A stretch of DNA of 64,000 nucleotides from Silurus meridionalis (GCF_014805685.1 NC_060911.1:8309712-8373711); one strand, 5' to 3'; numbered from the stretch's first letter, positions 36,114 to 48,892 are shown. Numbers and translations: made by a program. The notes: generated from the sequence alone by a model not told the origin.

Positions 36114-36544
36114 TAGCTCGGCGAGTTTGTTGCTAACAAAAGATGGAGATGTCGTTTTAAAGCCTGAAGTCACTGAGGTAGCAAATTACATCATCACTAA
36201 CTCAAATGCAGCATTAGACGCATACGCCATGCCTTCTTTTTACTTGTACGATGCACAGAGTGGCATGTAGAAAAGGAGAGGTATGTAAAAAAGAAATCAT
36301 GCCGTGTCATAGGGGTCCATTTGATACGGATAAAAAAGAGCTGAGCAAGCGATACCTGTTTTTATCAATACACACTCTGATCTTTTTTAGTCGCCATCGC
36401 AAAAACGCCTCGAGCCCGACGGATGCCGTGTCCATTCAGTAAATCTTTACACCCCTAGAAATCGGATGTAATTCTCTAGACAGACGTTCATTGGGAAACC
36501 CAACTCCAACCCGTCTGACAGCGTTGTTAATTTCTCCTCCCTTC

Positions 36545-36586
<42 letters not shown>

Positions 36587-36777
36587 CATCTCTTTCTCTC
36601 TCTCTTTATATATATATCTGTCTCTAATAAATCCTCCATTTATTAAGTGGTTAAGTGAGTGGGTCAGCATACCAAAGGCGACATCAGAGCCATTATGACT
36701 GATTTATATGACAGTTCCGAGAGAAATGGTTACAGAGGTGGGAGTCTGTGAGGGGGGAGGTGCAAGTGTTGCGTGCA

Positions 36778-36808
<31 letters not shown>

Positions 36809-37131
36809 GTAGCCGTACGTATGTAAATTAATAAATGGATGCGATTCTCGTTTACCGAAGAGTGCTGGAGGTGGAGAGCAGTTGAAAACGATCAGCACTA
36901 TTTACAGCCAATTCAAATCCCAGACAACAGCAGCGTCACTTTCCCGATACAGGAACCGTCTCCGTGAAACGCTCGTGTGATGGATTTTGATGGAATCCGA
37001 ACAGCACGTTAATGCGGTCGTTAATAAAACCCCTATTCAATTACACAGAAAAGAGCAGAGGTGATCTAAGATGGTGGAAGTGAAACAAAAATGGAATGTC
37101 TCACTTCACATGCATGTAGTTGAATTGTATG

Positions 37132-37136
37132 TGTGT

Positions 37137-37187
<51 letters not shown>
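37132..37187. repeat. (GT)n microsatellite
   Basis: GT run of about 27 units with one AT near the start. Confidence 0.97.
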
Positions 37188-37191
<4 letters not shown>

Positions 37192-37555
37192 TAATTAGAG
37201 CCATATGCTGATCTGACTGATGATGACTATATTTTTAGCTCCATTGAAAGACATCCCCGAGTTTTGGGATCGAGCTTTTTTTTTTCCTTCGTGCTTCCGT
37301 ATGTTCTTTCCCTCTCTGTCTCTGTCTCTTCCCTTGCGACTTGTCAGAAGAAAGCAGTACACACGGACACATTGCTCAGGAAAGGTAAAAAGAAAAAAGA
37401 ACGTCATAGAGTGAAGTTCACGCTCCTACTGGATGCCTTCACACTGGCGACAAGAACAAGAGAAATCAATTAAGGAGCAGGAAGTCATTGCGCACAGGAC
37501 AGCAGTGTCTCTTTGCTCCCTCTGTCTTCGAGACAGAGGAATAGATAGAGAAAGA

Positions 37556-37560
<5 letters not shown>

Positions 37561-37592
<32 letters not shown>
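37561..37592. repeat. (GA)n microsatellite
   Basis: GA run of about 16 units. Confidence 0.95.
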
Positions 37593-37599
<7 letters not shown>

Positions 37600-37847
37600 C
37601 ATTGAGAGCAGCTTGGCTTAGCAGCGAGATACACCATCTGTTGTACTGGTCACACAGAGAGAACGATAGAGACAGAGCTAGAAGAGAGAGAGAGTAAGTG
37701 GAGGTGAGAATTTGGTCAAAGTGGTGGATGAATGAAGAGCAGAAAAAAGAAGAGAGGAAAGAAAGAAAGATCTTTTCTTTTACCATTTTATAACTTTTAA
37801 TCACCAAGGAGTTATCACTAATTACACCCTGTGGCCATTTCTTTCTT

Positions 37848-37851
<4 letters not shown>

Positions 37852-37904
<53 letters not shown>
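37852..37904. repeat. (CT)n microsatellite
   Basis: CT run of about 26 units, complementary to the GA tract at 37.56 kb. Confidence 0.97.
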
Positions 37905-37909
<5 letters not shown>

Positions 37910-38135
37910 ATGCTTGTCAGGTTGATATCACTGACTTGACCTGAGATCTGGGGTAAGAAGCAGGTGATAAATATCATAAATATATATATTGGATGCAGCT
38001 CATCTAACAAAAATAAATAATACTTTTATTTTTGCATATTTTTGTTTGTTTTAAATCTAAAAGAACAATTAATAAATGTGGATATTAAAATGAAGCATCC
38101 TTAGATATGATAATTATTAGTATTGCTATTTTACA

Positions 38136-38573
38136 TTTCATTTATTGCATTTGGCAGAGGATCTTATTCGTAGCGACTTAGCGACATTTATCTCATTCTT
38201 CCAAAGGCAGGTGCTAGCTCAGTGGTTAAGGGGTTACTTGTTACTCTGGGTCACTCTGGGTCACTCTGGGTTACTGATTAAAAGGTATGGGGTTTAAGCC
38301 TTAATATTGCCAAGCTGTCACTCTTGGGGCCCTTGAGCAAGGCCCTCAACTCTCTGTGCAACAGGGGTGCTGTAACATGGCTGAGATTCTTAACGAAGAG
38401 TTAGGAAGCTTGCTTACAGGGAAGCTGAGCTTCCTAACATGAGAAGAGTAAGTACAAGTGTAAAGCTCCTTTCAACTGAGCAGCTATGGGCTTTGCAGAT
38501 GAGTGACAACTTGGTCTCACAACCTACAGCACCAAAGTCCAATGTCTTAACCGCTAAACTACCACACCCCATT
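38136..38573 (-). mobile_element. SINE (reverse) interrupted by a second SINE (forward)
   Basis: The reversed tail TTTATTGCATTTGGCAGAGG (about 38145-38190) and a reversed head at about 38540-38573 (reverse strand GGGTGTGGTAGTTTAGCGGT) mark one SINE on the minus strand. Between them a forward SINE starts at about 38208 (TGCTAGCTCAGTGGTTAAG, A box) and has GGGGCCCTTGAGCAAGGCCC. The forward copy carries a three-fold 12-bp repeat (CTCTGGGTCACT, 38243-38275). Junctions are approximate. Confidence 0.6.
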
Positions 38574-39241
38574 TTATGTATTTATTTTAAATGAGTATAA
38601 TGTATTTTATTGAAATAAATACAAGAAGCGTGAGGTCATATTCCCGTCATGTTGTGTAGGTTAATTATAAGAGGTATTTATTTATTATACATTTTTGAAT
38701 TGGGTTTATTCGGATTTCTTCTTGTTCGAATCTGGACAACTAACGTGTTATTACACGTACCTCAGCTAATTTATCTCCTGCGACCCGATGTGTTGCATTT
38801 TTGCATCGCAAACCCCCCCTTTATGATGTTATACGCAGTGTTTTATAGATAAGGGGCACTGGATCCCATCGTTGCTGCGTCAATCGGGTTTTATTAATGA
38901 ACGTAAGAGCAGATCTAAACAGCGAACACGATGTCTTCAGATTCTTTTTTTAAGCAAAAGTGAACAGTATTTGAGTGCTTTTCGCTCCAACAGACGGACA
39001 GCAGTTGTGTGCGTCAGAGTATGCTCGTGTGTGTCTGTGTGTGTGTGTGTGTGTGTGTTTGCATGTGTGGGGGAAGAAGAGCAAACGCCATCTGGTGTGA
39101 TGGAGGAGAGAACGAGGAAGGAGCAGGTAATCTCAGCTGTGATTAGTAACAAAGCATTCATTAATGTCATAGGAACCAGACCAGGTAATGACATTAGGAG
39201 GAATTAGCTCTTATTACAAATGCCTACATGCAGGGGGGGTG

Positions 39242-39243
<2 letters not shown>

Positions 39244-39297
<54 letters not shown>
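39244..39297. repeat. (CA)n microsatellite
   Basis: CA run of about 27 units. Confidence 0.97.
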
Positions 39298-39300
<3 letters not shown>

Positions 39301-39351
39301 CAGGGATAGATAAAAAGCAGGTCTCTTGAGTGTTGTCAGGTTTTGACACTA

Positions 39352-39354
<3 letters not shown>

Positions 39355-39402
<48 letters not shown>
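39355..39402. repeat. (GT)n microsatellite
   Basis: GT run of about 24 units. Confidence 0.97.
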
Positions 39403-39403
<1 letters not shown>

Positions 39404-39538
39404 GCCTATTCACAGCTACCCCGATACGTCTTGGTGTGATGCTATGATACTTTATATACTAATATCAAATATCAAAACTGCACCAAGCAGGATCGTTGCA
39501 TCCCAAAAACTTGTATCAGTCATACTCTGTGAGTGTGC

Positions 39539-39539
<1 letters not shown>

Positions 39540-39599
<60 letters not shown>
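39540..39599. repeat. (GT)n microsatellite
   Basis: GT run of about 29 units. Confidence 0.97.
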
Positions 39600-39761
39600 G
39601 CGATGTCTCTTTCCTGTCTCCTTGCTTCTATTCAGGAGCGCAGAGTTGAGGCCCATTAGCCAGAACTAGCCCTGACAGAAAAGGATCAGAGAGGTGCAAA
39701 TGAAATTTGCTTAGAGAGCTTTCAAGCCTAGAGCCCGTTTAAAACAATCACACATCGTTGC

Positions 39762-39765
39762 ACGT

Positions 39766-39811
<46 letters not shown>

Positions 39812-39822
39812 GCGCACCTCCC
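39762..39822. repeat. (CA)n flanked by alternating CG, Z-DNA-prone
   Basis: CGTGCGCA leads into (CA)n, followed by CGTGCGCGCGCAC. About 55 bp of alternating purine-pyrimidine includes CG steps. Confidence 0.85.
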
Positions 39823-40402
39823 GGGCGTCTGAAAGGCTGCGTACGGTGAGGAATGAACTCATGCTCTGTCCACAATGGAAAAAGAGGAGGGAATCAGGGA
39901 ATGATGCCCGAATGAGAGAGGGATGAGAGACCGATAGAGAGGAGGTGCGAGTGTGTTAATGCAGGCTTGCGGGATAATCATGTTATTGAGTCTGATGCTT
40001 ATCAAATCACCCTTGAAGATCAGTGTCTTCTTTCTCAATTACCTGTACCCCTCTTTCTGCGAGTCTGTTGGATCTTTTAGTATCAGTGGGATTTCCAGGC
40101 TTGGCGATAGAAAATTCAGAATGTAGACATGCACCTAAATTAATGCATCATCAAGCAGCAGACTTATTTAGAGAACTGATTGTGTGTCCGCTGAAAAGCC
40201 AGCAATTTGTTTAGAAACAGTCATTTAGTCAGCAAAAACCTGTGCATAGAGTAGGAGAAGCTTTATTCTCTTAACGCACACCTGCATCTTCATCAACAAG
40301 GTCGCACATCGTTTCTGATATTACAGTGTTTCTTTTTCATTGCTGGTAATGTAGAGGAGTAACAAAAGGCCTATCTATTTAGTACTTTCCCCCCAATGCC
40401 TC

Positions 40403-40556
40403 AGATTCCTTTTCTTGGCTGACACACTCGTGGTCTTCTGCTGTTGTAGCAGATTCAAGGCTTTGCAAAGTTTGTGCTGTGTGCAATACATTTCTGACCA
40501 CCCGGTTTGTAAGGAGTGGTTATTTAAGTTACTAAAGGCAGTCTACCTTATTAACA
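40403..40556 (-). mobile_element. Tc1-like transposase fragment (second family)
   Basis: CTCGTGGTCTTCTGCTGTTG, TGCAATACATTTCTGACCAC and GTAAGGAGTGGTTATTTAAG are reverse complements of the family segment at 11.0-11.2 kb. On the reverse strand it is the transposase DNA-binding half. There are many substitutions and no inverted repeats. Confidence 0.6.
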
Positions 40557-40584
40557 CTTAAATGCTCTCCCAATTGTACAATAA

Positions 40585-40832
40585 AAAAAAAAATAAGTGC
40601 AAACATTTTTTTTTATTTAGTTCTATATTTTTTTCGAGCATTAATACCTTTTATTTCTCAATATTTTTTATATTCATATTTGTTTTTATACTTTTAAATT
40701 AAATTAAATTAAATTAAATTAAATCAAATTTTTTAAAAGTGCAACTGGAAGCTTCTGTCACCAGAGCAAATTCCTTGTAAGTGCAAACATACTTGGCGAT
40801 GAAGCTCTTTCTGATTCTGATTCTGAACTGGT
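40585..40832 (+). mobile_element. LINE 3'-UTR fragment with CTGATT tail
   Basis: AGAGCAAATTCCTTGTAAGT, GCAAACATACTTGGCGATGA and AGCTCTTTCTGATTCTGATT match the common 3' end of fish LINEs that terminate in AATAAAGC and CTGATT repeats. An (AAATT)n at 40697-40725 interrupts the 3' UTR. No coding part. Confidence 0.65.
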
Positions 40833-41342
40833 TCACACCAGCATCCATGCAAACACTAATTTTGCTTCATTCACACGAACATTCACACACGAACTCCATG
40901 ACTGTTGCAGTAAGTCATTTTTTTACATTGTATTTTTATTGCGAAACAGCGAACATTATTCATTTATAAAAAGCAGCCAGCGAGTCATTCCTCAACTACA
41001 CGATACCTGATATATCGAACAGCTGACGATGAAGAATAAGCGCTCCAGTTCTGACACTTTGCCTCCCTATTTATTTATTTATTTATTTATTTATTCATTT
41101 ATGTTCCAGCCGCATCGTTTTCAACCCCCTACGAGCAGCGAGGGCTAATTAAAGGCCCGATGAGATTTCTTTTGGGGGTGTAACAACAAGTAGCAGCACA
41201 TGATAAATCACCACGCCTTTATTATTGGGGGTGTGTATTATTTTGTTCGTTGTAGCAGCCATGTACTGTAAATATGCGGTTGATTGGGCAATTCATTTTT
41301 TAAGATAATTTATCTATGGCCCTGAATGTATATAGTAGATGA

Positions 41343-41343
<1 letters not shown>

Positions 41344-41382
<39 letters not shown>
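41344..41382. repeat. (GT)n microsatellite
   Basis: GT run of about 19 units. Confidence 0.95.
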
Positions 41383-41400
<18 letters not shown>

Positions 41401-41588
41401 CAAAGCGAGAAAGAAAGAGGGGATATGAGTTGATTAATGTTGAAGGGTGTATGTATATCAGTTGGTGAGTGTGTGTGTAAGTATCCTTTTTGCTTCGTGT
41501 GTGTGTGTGTGTGTGTGTGTGTTTGTTAGGAATGCTCGGCACCCAAACTGGTTTAAATGGATTACAGCAGTGTATCATTGCCATTATG

Positions 41589-41596
<8 letters not shown>

Positions 41597-41648
<52 letters not shown>

Positions 41649-41661
41649 ACACACACACACA
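41597..41661. repeat. (CA)n microsatellite
   Basis: CA run of about 30 units with a CACCAC interruption. Confidence 0.97.
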
Positions 41662-42958
41662 CTGCTTGAATAGTTCTGAAATGAATCGCATTTCATGCCC
41701 ACAGAGACATTTTTCTCCTCTCTTCCTGTCTTTCTCTCTCTCTAATTCTTCCCAAATTTGTACGTAGTGTCGTTTTTATGTTTCGTGTCATGCCGTATTT
41801 TGTTTTGACTTGAAATGTCACTATAAATGCAAATTGTTTTGGCACTGTTTAGTTCTAGTTGTTGTTTTTTTTTTTCTTTTCCTTTTTAGTAACAAGCCTT
41901 GTACAACGAAAAACAACAGGGTAATTTCATTCAAATGTCATCCTTGCCCTAGAAAGATACAGCTGTAAGAAAGAGAGAAAATATCACTGTAACATTTCCA
42001 CTCAGGATTGGTTTGAACTTTAGTTCCTACTTCGGTTGTTTTATCCAGTTAACCAGAGTTACAACAGAGCATCGATACGAGACAAATCAACCCCCTTTCA
42101 GGGTCAGAACAGTGTATTATAAGAAAAGAAGATCAGGACTTTTAATATTTGAATGTCATTTAAATCTTTTTCACTGTTCTATACAGTATTACATGACTAT
42201 GTTATGAATATGATAAAGGCACTAATATGGTAATAATATGCTAGTGATTATATGCCACTTGATTGATTTAGTGTCTCATTTGTGTCATCATCGCTCCTAC
42301 TGCTGTCTGACATCCAGCTGAAATGTACACTGAAGCATTCACTGGGGTCAGCAGAAATCCTAAGTTAGAAGCAATGCCCCTTGGTTTGCTCCCATGTCTG
42401 CTTACCTTGTTCCCGGTAGTCCTCCTGTCCACTTTTGAACATTTCCAAATAGGCAAGAGAATGCCAAGTTTTCTGAAATCCTCCCACTTGCTCTTCCTCT
42501 CTATCTCTCTTTCATACACTGCCCCTCCATTTTTTCCCCCTTTCTCCCTTGCTGTCCTCTCGCTCTTTTCTCCTTTCTCAGCAGTATTTTCTCCCTGCTT
42601 GGTGATTATTTTGCTTCTTTGTTTTCTCCCCTTCCTTATTAAACCTTATGAAGGGATTCTTTATTAAACCTCTCCTAGCAATGAGAATGCACTAATATAA
42701 CCAACATGTTAACATGCTAAAAGCAGACTGCACAAATACTTCTGTATATTCGTGGTCAATCTTAGGAGAGAAATGCATACATACAGGCATGAACACACAC
42801 AGACACACACACGTGCACACACACACATGCACGGACATGGAGAGGATATTAATCTCACTCTAAGAACAACAGAACACAAGCAGAATCTCTGGAGAGGTCA
42901 TTAAACCGCATGGACACATCAGGCTGAACAGGGTGACCCTATGTTTACTCTGTCTTTT

Positions 42959-42996
<38 letters not shown>

Positions 42997-43013
42997 TACA
43001 CACACACACATGC

Positions 43014-43170
<157 letters not shown>

Positions 43171-43446
43171 ATGAGTTCCATCAGGACCGTAGCAGAAATG
43201 TATCGCATTATTTGATTTTTCTATTTTATTTGTATAAAATGTTATAATAATATAACATCGAATTTGACATATTATTTAACCACGCAGGAATTATATTTAA
43301 AATAGTTTTGAAAAGATGTAAACCGTTAATGTTCACAATTGTTAATGATGAAAATAAACTGCAAAAAGAAAAATAAATGCCGAGCAATTTTATGTTTGCA
43401 TTTCTTTCCCAACCGTTCCAAAATTGAAATTTGTTAAATATTTAGA

Positions 43447-43932
43447 TGCGTTCCGATGAGTCCATCGTAACTTGAAAATGACGTAAGTTAAGACACAACC
43501 TAGCCTATCCAGGAGTCTTAAAGAATAGTGATCAGTATAGGGGTAGTATACTGTACTTTGTTAATAATCGGATAAATTACAGTACATAATTTAGCAAAAC
43601 AGAGCAATTTACACTTCTGTAATGTATAAATGTTGTACATACACAGTAATAAAGTAAACCGCGCTAAACAGACACCACAACAAAAATCCTATTTTATGTA
43701 TACAGTACTGTACAGTATTAACATTCTATTTTATTGTATAATTAATGATGATATTTTTATTGATACATTTCATTATTTCAACATAAAACTCCATAAAAAC
43801 AATTCCGTGTCAGTGCTATCCGCGAAAAACCGGGAAAAACATTCAAAGTAATGAGTTGTGTGGCAAATGCAATTCCGCGATAAACCAGTGGCGAGAGATT
43901 TGAACCGCGGTAAAGCGGGGGATTACTGTACT
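43447..43932. mobile_element. Composite of two pogo-like MITE fragments
   Basis: The left part (43447-43620) has CCATCGTAACTTGAAAATGA, CAACCTAGCCTATCCAGGAG and AGTACATAATTTAGCAAAAC, the reverse of segments in the MITE at 34.0 kb. The right part (about 43800-43932) has CAATTCCGCGATAAACCAGT and GAACCGCGGTAAAGCGGGGG followed by ATTACTGTA, the end of another TA-flanked non-autonomous element. Noncoding; boundaries between the parts are uncertain. Confidence 0.5.
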
Positions 43933-44055
43933 ATGTACGCATACTACAGTATATACAGTATCTCACAAAAGGGTGAGTGAGAGGGTGAGACTCACTTTGA
44001 CTACTGTAAAATATATCCAAGTTTCATATTCTATAGTATTGTCCCTTGAGAAGAC

Positions 44056-44820
44056 TACCGTATTTTTCGGACTATAAGCCACTACTTTTTTCCCACGTTT
44101 TGAACCCCGCGGCTTAAACAATAAAGCGGCTTATTTATTAATTTTTCCTGGGGTTTTCCTGTTTCACAAACTTCAAGCCAAAAAACTGAACCCTATAACA
44201 TTAGACCAGTAGTCTGAACGGAAACAAAAAAACGCACCTCACCTGTGTTCTGAGCTGCACGGCATCAGGAGAAAAAAAACGCACGACGATGCCAAAAGAT
44301 AAACTCCCGAGACAAATAGTAGTGAAAGGAAGGAGGAAGACAGTGAACAATGACCTACTTGGTCGGCTACTGTTTAGATACAAGCCGTTGTAGCGCGTTG
44401 AGTCTGGGTGAAGGGAGAGCTCACTAACTCCAGTTGCAACAGAAATCATATAAGCACAGACAGGTTTCCAAAACTCTTGCTTTTTTATTTTTCTTGGCAA
44501 CAGCGTTATGGGTTAGTCAAAAAAAATTAGAAATGAGCATCAGAAAATAATAAGGACATATTCCTCGTCTTGCACACATGCAGTAATAGCGGAAAAAATG
44601 CAGTGCAGGCTATTCCCAAAATACCGCTATGCTCCTAAAGGAAGCGCAACATATTTCACCCGTTACTCCGTGTGTAACGTGTCTTTCGTTAAAGATTGTG
44701 TAAAGTACATTAGTTTAGACAGGTGCGGCTTATTTATGTTCAAAATAAAAATATTCGTAAAATTCAGTTGGTGCGGCTTATATACGGGTGCCCTTTATAG
44801 GTATATGCGGTATTACGGTA
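44056..44820 (+). mobile_element. pogo-derived non-autonomous element, copy 2 (longest)
   Basis: It starts TACCGTATTTTTCGGACTAT and ends TATTACGGTA; TA flanks both sides. Of the three copies it is the longest (765 bp). Between 44225 and 44345 the plus strand encodes, across frame changes, CVLSCTASGE and then MPKDKLPRQIVVKGRRK. These match the part of pogo/Tigger DDE transposases after the first catalytic residue (CTASGxKLPPMVIFK followed by PKEKLP). No catalytic residues remain and the frames are broken. This identifies the family as pogo-type. The 99-codon reverse-strand frame (44201-44500) is a shadow. Confidence 0.7.
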
Positions 44821-45166
44821 TACTAAAACGGTTGCTGAAATGTTCGAGTGGAGGGCGGAGCCGGACGACAGGAGCGGTAAGGCATTGCGATTTGTTTAAA
44901 TGTCAAACACAAATTAAATACGAGCTCTAACACCAAGACACCTGAACTCATTTGACCGCTGGTGAAAGTAAGGCATCTCACAAGGCAGGAGAATCAGACC
45001 GGATAGTCTGATAACCTGCAGCCATTCTTCACACTCTCGTTTGTGGTGACCTTTGAACCTCAGCGAGTCTGCCCAGAATGTTGTGTTTATTCTTAGTTCC
45101 AGTGTTTATTCCAAACAGCAGTCAATCATGTACCAGAGCATTAAATAAGTCAAGGATGAAGTTGTT

Positions 45167-45168
<2 letters not shown>

Positions 45169-45220
<52 letters not shown>
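45169..45220. repeat. (GT)n microsatellite
   Basis: GT run of about 25 units ending in GCGCGTG. Confidence 0.97.
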
Positions 45221-45223
<3 letters not shown>

Positions 45224-45328
45224 TGTGTGTTGCTGTTCCCTGAACCACTATCTCATATTTAGCTCACACTGTTGCAGACTTTTTTGTTTTAGGAATTTAT
45301 TATTACTAGATTTTAGTGTCCTATTAAA

Positions 45329-45330
<2 letters not shown>

Positions 45331-45381
<51 letters not shown>
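45331..45381. repeat. (CT)n microsatellite
   Basis: CT run of about 25 units. Confidence 0.97.
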
Positions 45382-45385
<4 letters not shown>

Positions 45386-46664
45386 CAAGCATGATTGAAC
45401 AGACAAATGTGAATCAGGGCTCGAGCATGTCTGTCACTTTCCAATCACAAAACTCCACTCATGAACTTTCTCAGACTCATCAGATGTTACAATGTGTTTC
45501 TGAAGTATCTCTAATTAAATCTACTACTGAGTCTAAGACACAATACATTACAAACACTCTTATCGTAACATATTAATCAAATTGCCCATCTTGATCTTGA
45601 ATAATGAAGGTTATTAGGGTGGGCCCTGCATCCTGCTCTACTGTATTATGCATCTTAGTGTAATACAAGAGCTTTTGTGCAAAGTCATGCAAAGTTTTTT
45701 TTTTCTTCTACTATGTGTAAGACCACAAGGTAGGATTATATTTATACCGCATTTACAGTGCAAACTTAGTGATTTAGGATTTGCCCTACCTAGAAGATTA
45801 ATAGTCACAAGTGGAGAAACAAATGTGTAATTGCTGTATAAAAGTTTCGGAATAGGCTGGCCTTATACAGTATGTATAACTTTCGCAGACACTAACCAAG
45901 CATTAAGGATTTTTGAGCTGTACATAGCAGCTCCAGTCAGAGACATAAATCACGATGACGGTGTGACTGCATTTGATCAATCAATGGTCTGTACAGGTTT
46001 TTTTTTATCCACTCTTGCATCGTACCTGCTCGAGAAGGGTTTCTAAATTCAGCACGGGCATTTAAGTAGGACTTAGACTTGTGCTTGGCATTGGAAATAA
46101 AGAAACATGGGGGCACATTTCCGAGCGAAACCCCCCTCTTACTCTCTTTTGGTTGAAATGATGTTTAGCTACAAGAACACATCTAACCTATTGCATGCAA
46201 TCTGACTAATATATGTGAATCTACTGTAGATTACTAACACACATCTTCTGCCACATGGCATTCTGTTGAGTATTGGCGTGACGCTTAGTAGTGGGAGGTA
46301 TGATTCAGTATATGATATGGATTATGTGCATTCTGTTACACATTCTGCTTAACAGTAGACTATATTCCACATCATTCATGCAGAATATAGTGCAAAATTG
46401 CATCTGCACAGCTTTGGATCTGCCCACTCTGAGTTTACAAATCGAACAGGATACGTAGCAGCGAGTAGCTGTGAAGAACAAGTCACACATTATCAGTAAT
46501 CAGGTTTAAATCCATCCATGCTAACAATTGTATAGACATCAGGAAATTACATTTATTAACTATTAAAACGACAAAAGAAGTTGTAGATGATTTTTTCTCT
46601 CTTTTTTTTTTTTGCATTGTGTTTGTCTTTAATCTGGTTCTTCATCTCATGGATGTTTGGGTGC

Positions 46665-47420
46665 TAGTGGTGAAACGCTACACGTATCCGCACCGAACCG
46701 TAGAGGGCTTTTGGTTCAGTGCAATCTAAACGTAGCAATCTAAACGTTTGTTTAATCTCCGTCTCACACTTTAAATGAAGTGTCACTGTTTTCACTATTA
46801 TTACTTATTACTATAAAAAACAACGTATTTATTACTATTAAAAATGAAACTAGAGTTAGCGCAGTGTCCCTGGCTATTCACTCCGTACCAGAAATATGAT
46901 TTGTACTTCGTTGTTTAGTTTTGCGTATGCGCGTATTCTTTTGCCTTTTATGTACAGCTTCAAGACATTTCCGCATATCGAGGGAGTGAATGAAGGATTG
47001 AAGATATACAGCATACTGAAATGAGTAGAACAGTGAAGTAGAGCATATTAGAAATTATGTCTAACAAATGTAAACTATTTGTTAATATTTTTCCATTTAT
47101 TTTATTTGACTTATTCATAATTTGTGCCAATTTGATCGATTACTGAATTTAATCAATATAAATAAAAGTGTATCGCATTAATTGTATTTATTCTATTTTA
47201 TTTTATAAATTGATTTTTTTTACATACAATATTATAAAATATAATTTGAGATATTTAACCAAGCAGGTATTTTATTTAAAATTGTTTTCAAAATGTAAAC
47301 TGTTGATGTTCTCTAATAAAAACCAAAAAAGGACAACGACATGTTTCGCTCTTCCCCGCTAACCGTGGTAAAAACCGAGGTACATTTCGAACAGTGAATT
47401 TTCCCCGTTGTGTACCCCTG
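46665..47420. mobile_element. hAT-like non-autonomous element, copy A
   Basis: The ends TAGTGGTGAAACGCTACAC and, inverted, CAGGGGTACACAACG are the TAGGGGTG-type ends of hAT elements. The flanking 8-mers TTGGGTGC and ATAGGTGC agree at six of eight places, as expected of an old 8-bp target duplication. Inside, ACCGAACCGTAGAGGG and TTTTATGTACAGC are shared with copy B. It is 756 bp with no transposase frame. Confidence 0.65.
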
Positions 47421-47964
47421 ATAGGTGCAAACACATTACAGCAGCAATCCCTGTTTAAATGATCTGAGAGCAGTCTTCATTTCCAGCTCTGCAACAGCTA
47501 AAGCTGATCCAGATCCAGTTGCAGGCAGAACGAGGACAAAATGTGTTTGGTAATGTAAGCTGGCAGCGCGCTTGGAGTCAAATTATTTCAGCTAATGGAG
47601 CTTTTAGCCGTGGCCGCTGCCTGTCTCATTGCGTTGATTCAGATCTGATGCTAAAAAGGCCACGGAGAGGGCGACGTTCTTCACTCCGCTTAAGAGGAAG
47701 GATAGCGAGGTTAAGCCAGTCCTGACTCCTATCTATAGTCCGAATGTTTTTTTTTTCTCTCTATTATTTTCCCTTCTCTAGTATGTACAGTGAAATCTTC
47801 GAAGTACGAAACTTTTACGCGTAAGCAAGAGTCGGATGACATTTGTGCGAGTCGCACGATTGATTTCAGTGGAAAGGACAATCGATGAATTTGGAATGGA
47901 GAATGTTGGCCAGTAGCAATCAAAGGTCTCAAGAGTGTTTTGTGCACATCTAACATGACAACAG

Positions 47965-47968
<4 letters not shown>

Positions 47969-48026
<58 letters not shown>
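47969..48026. repeat. (GT)n microsatellite
   Basis: GT run of about 29 units. Confidence 0.97.
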
Positions 48027-48031
<5 letters not shown>

Positions 48032-48089
48032 CTAACCAAGCCACCTTCTTTCATTAACCATAAGACTTATTTACTTACATCAGCATCTT

Positions 48090-48139
<50 letters not shown>

Positions 48140-48274
48140 GTTCTCTTTTTCATTGCGAGTGAAAGAAAGTGCTTCCATTACGTTTTACTGGAAGTGTGTA
48201 TAAACCACAGCCGGTTGTTTCCTCAATAAAGCGTCTAATGTAAGCACACACATTAGAAATTTATTTACTGTCCC

Positions 48275-48277
<3 letters not shown>

Positions 48278-48340
<63 letters not shown>
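48278..48340. repeat. (CT)n microsatellite
   Basis: CT run of about 31 units; a shorter one lies at 48096-48131. Confidence 0.97.
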
Positions 48341-48343
<3 letters not shown>

Positions 48344-48417
48344 ACTCACTTACAGTTGAAACGCCAAACGAGCTCCACTCTAACCATCACACCCACTGCA
48401 TACACACCGATCCTCGA

Positions 48418-48419
<2 letters not shown>

Positions 48420-48473
<54 letters not shown>
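48420..48473. repeat. (CA)n microsatellite
   Basis: CA run of about 27 units. Confidence 0.97.
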
Positions 48474-48475
<2 letters not shown>

Positions 48476-48603
48476 ACATTCAGGTGTTCAGCTCATTAGC
48501 ACCTTGATTCGAGTGTCTTCCAGCCGGAACACACTTTAAAGGACTATCTAACTCTAAAAAGGAGTGAGGTCATTAAAGAGGAATTACCTAGACGTATAGC
48601 TAA

Positions 48604-48606
<3 letters not shown>

Positions 48607-48692
<86 letters not shown>

Positions 48693-48699
48693 GAGAGAG
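48607..48699. repeat. (GT)n-(GA)n compound microsatellite
   Basis: About 27 GT units followed directly by about 18 GA units. Confidence 0.97.
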
Positions 48700-48834
48700 T
48701 ATATGAGGTTATTAACCGAACAAATAAATCATGAATAGAAAAACAAGCAAGCGGACATGGCGGGAAACAAGTACGAGATAGATGATTAAGATGGAGCCTG
48801 TGATGTGTCACATCCTTGTACCTCTGCCAATGCG

Positions 48835-48837
<3 letters not shown>

Positions 48838-48890
<53 letters not shown>
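48838..48890. repeat. (CA)n microsatellite
   Basis: CA run of about 26 units, complementary to the GT block at 48.6 kb. Confidence 0.97.

Positions 48891-48892
<2 letters not shown>

Larger units (their letters stand above)
36114..38135. other. Noncoding region with several microsatellites
   Basis: Contains (CT)n 36549-36580, (GT)n 36778-36811, (GT)n 37132-37187, (GA)n 37561-37592 and (CT)n 37852-37904. No gene or transposon recognised. Confidence 0.5.
38574..40400. other. Noncoding region with CA/GT tracts
   Basis: Contains (CA)n 39244-39297, (GT)n 39355-39402, (GT)n 39540-39599 and (CA)n 39769-39805 followed by GTGCGCGCGCACC. The parts 39600-39765 and 39820-40240 are high-complexity and could be regulatory. 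No exon recognised. Confidence 0.45.
40833..43013. other. Noncoding region with GT/CA tracts
   Basis: Contains (ATTT)n 41069-41100, (GT)n 41344-41382, (GT)n 41497-41523, (CA)n 41597-41661 and (CT)n 42961-42991. The region 42300-42660 has plus- and minus-strand frames of up to 114 codons without a domain. No gene recognised. Confidence 0.45.
44821..46664. other. Noncoding region
   Basis: Contains (GT)n 45169-45220 and (CT)n 45331-45381. The part 45640-46050 is unusually free of repeats and is spanned by two consecutive short frames without domains. No gene recognised. Confidence 0.45.

Noticed and set aside
36251..36442. Short plus-strand frame after the SINE
   Set aside because: No domain, no splice context, and a length expected by chance.
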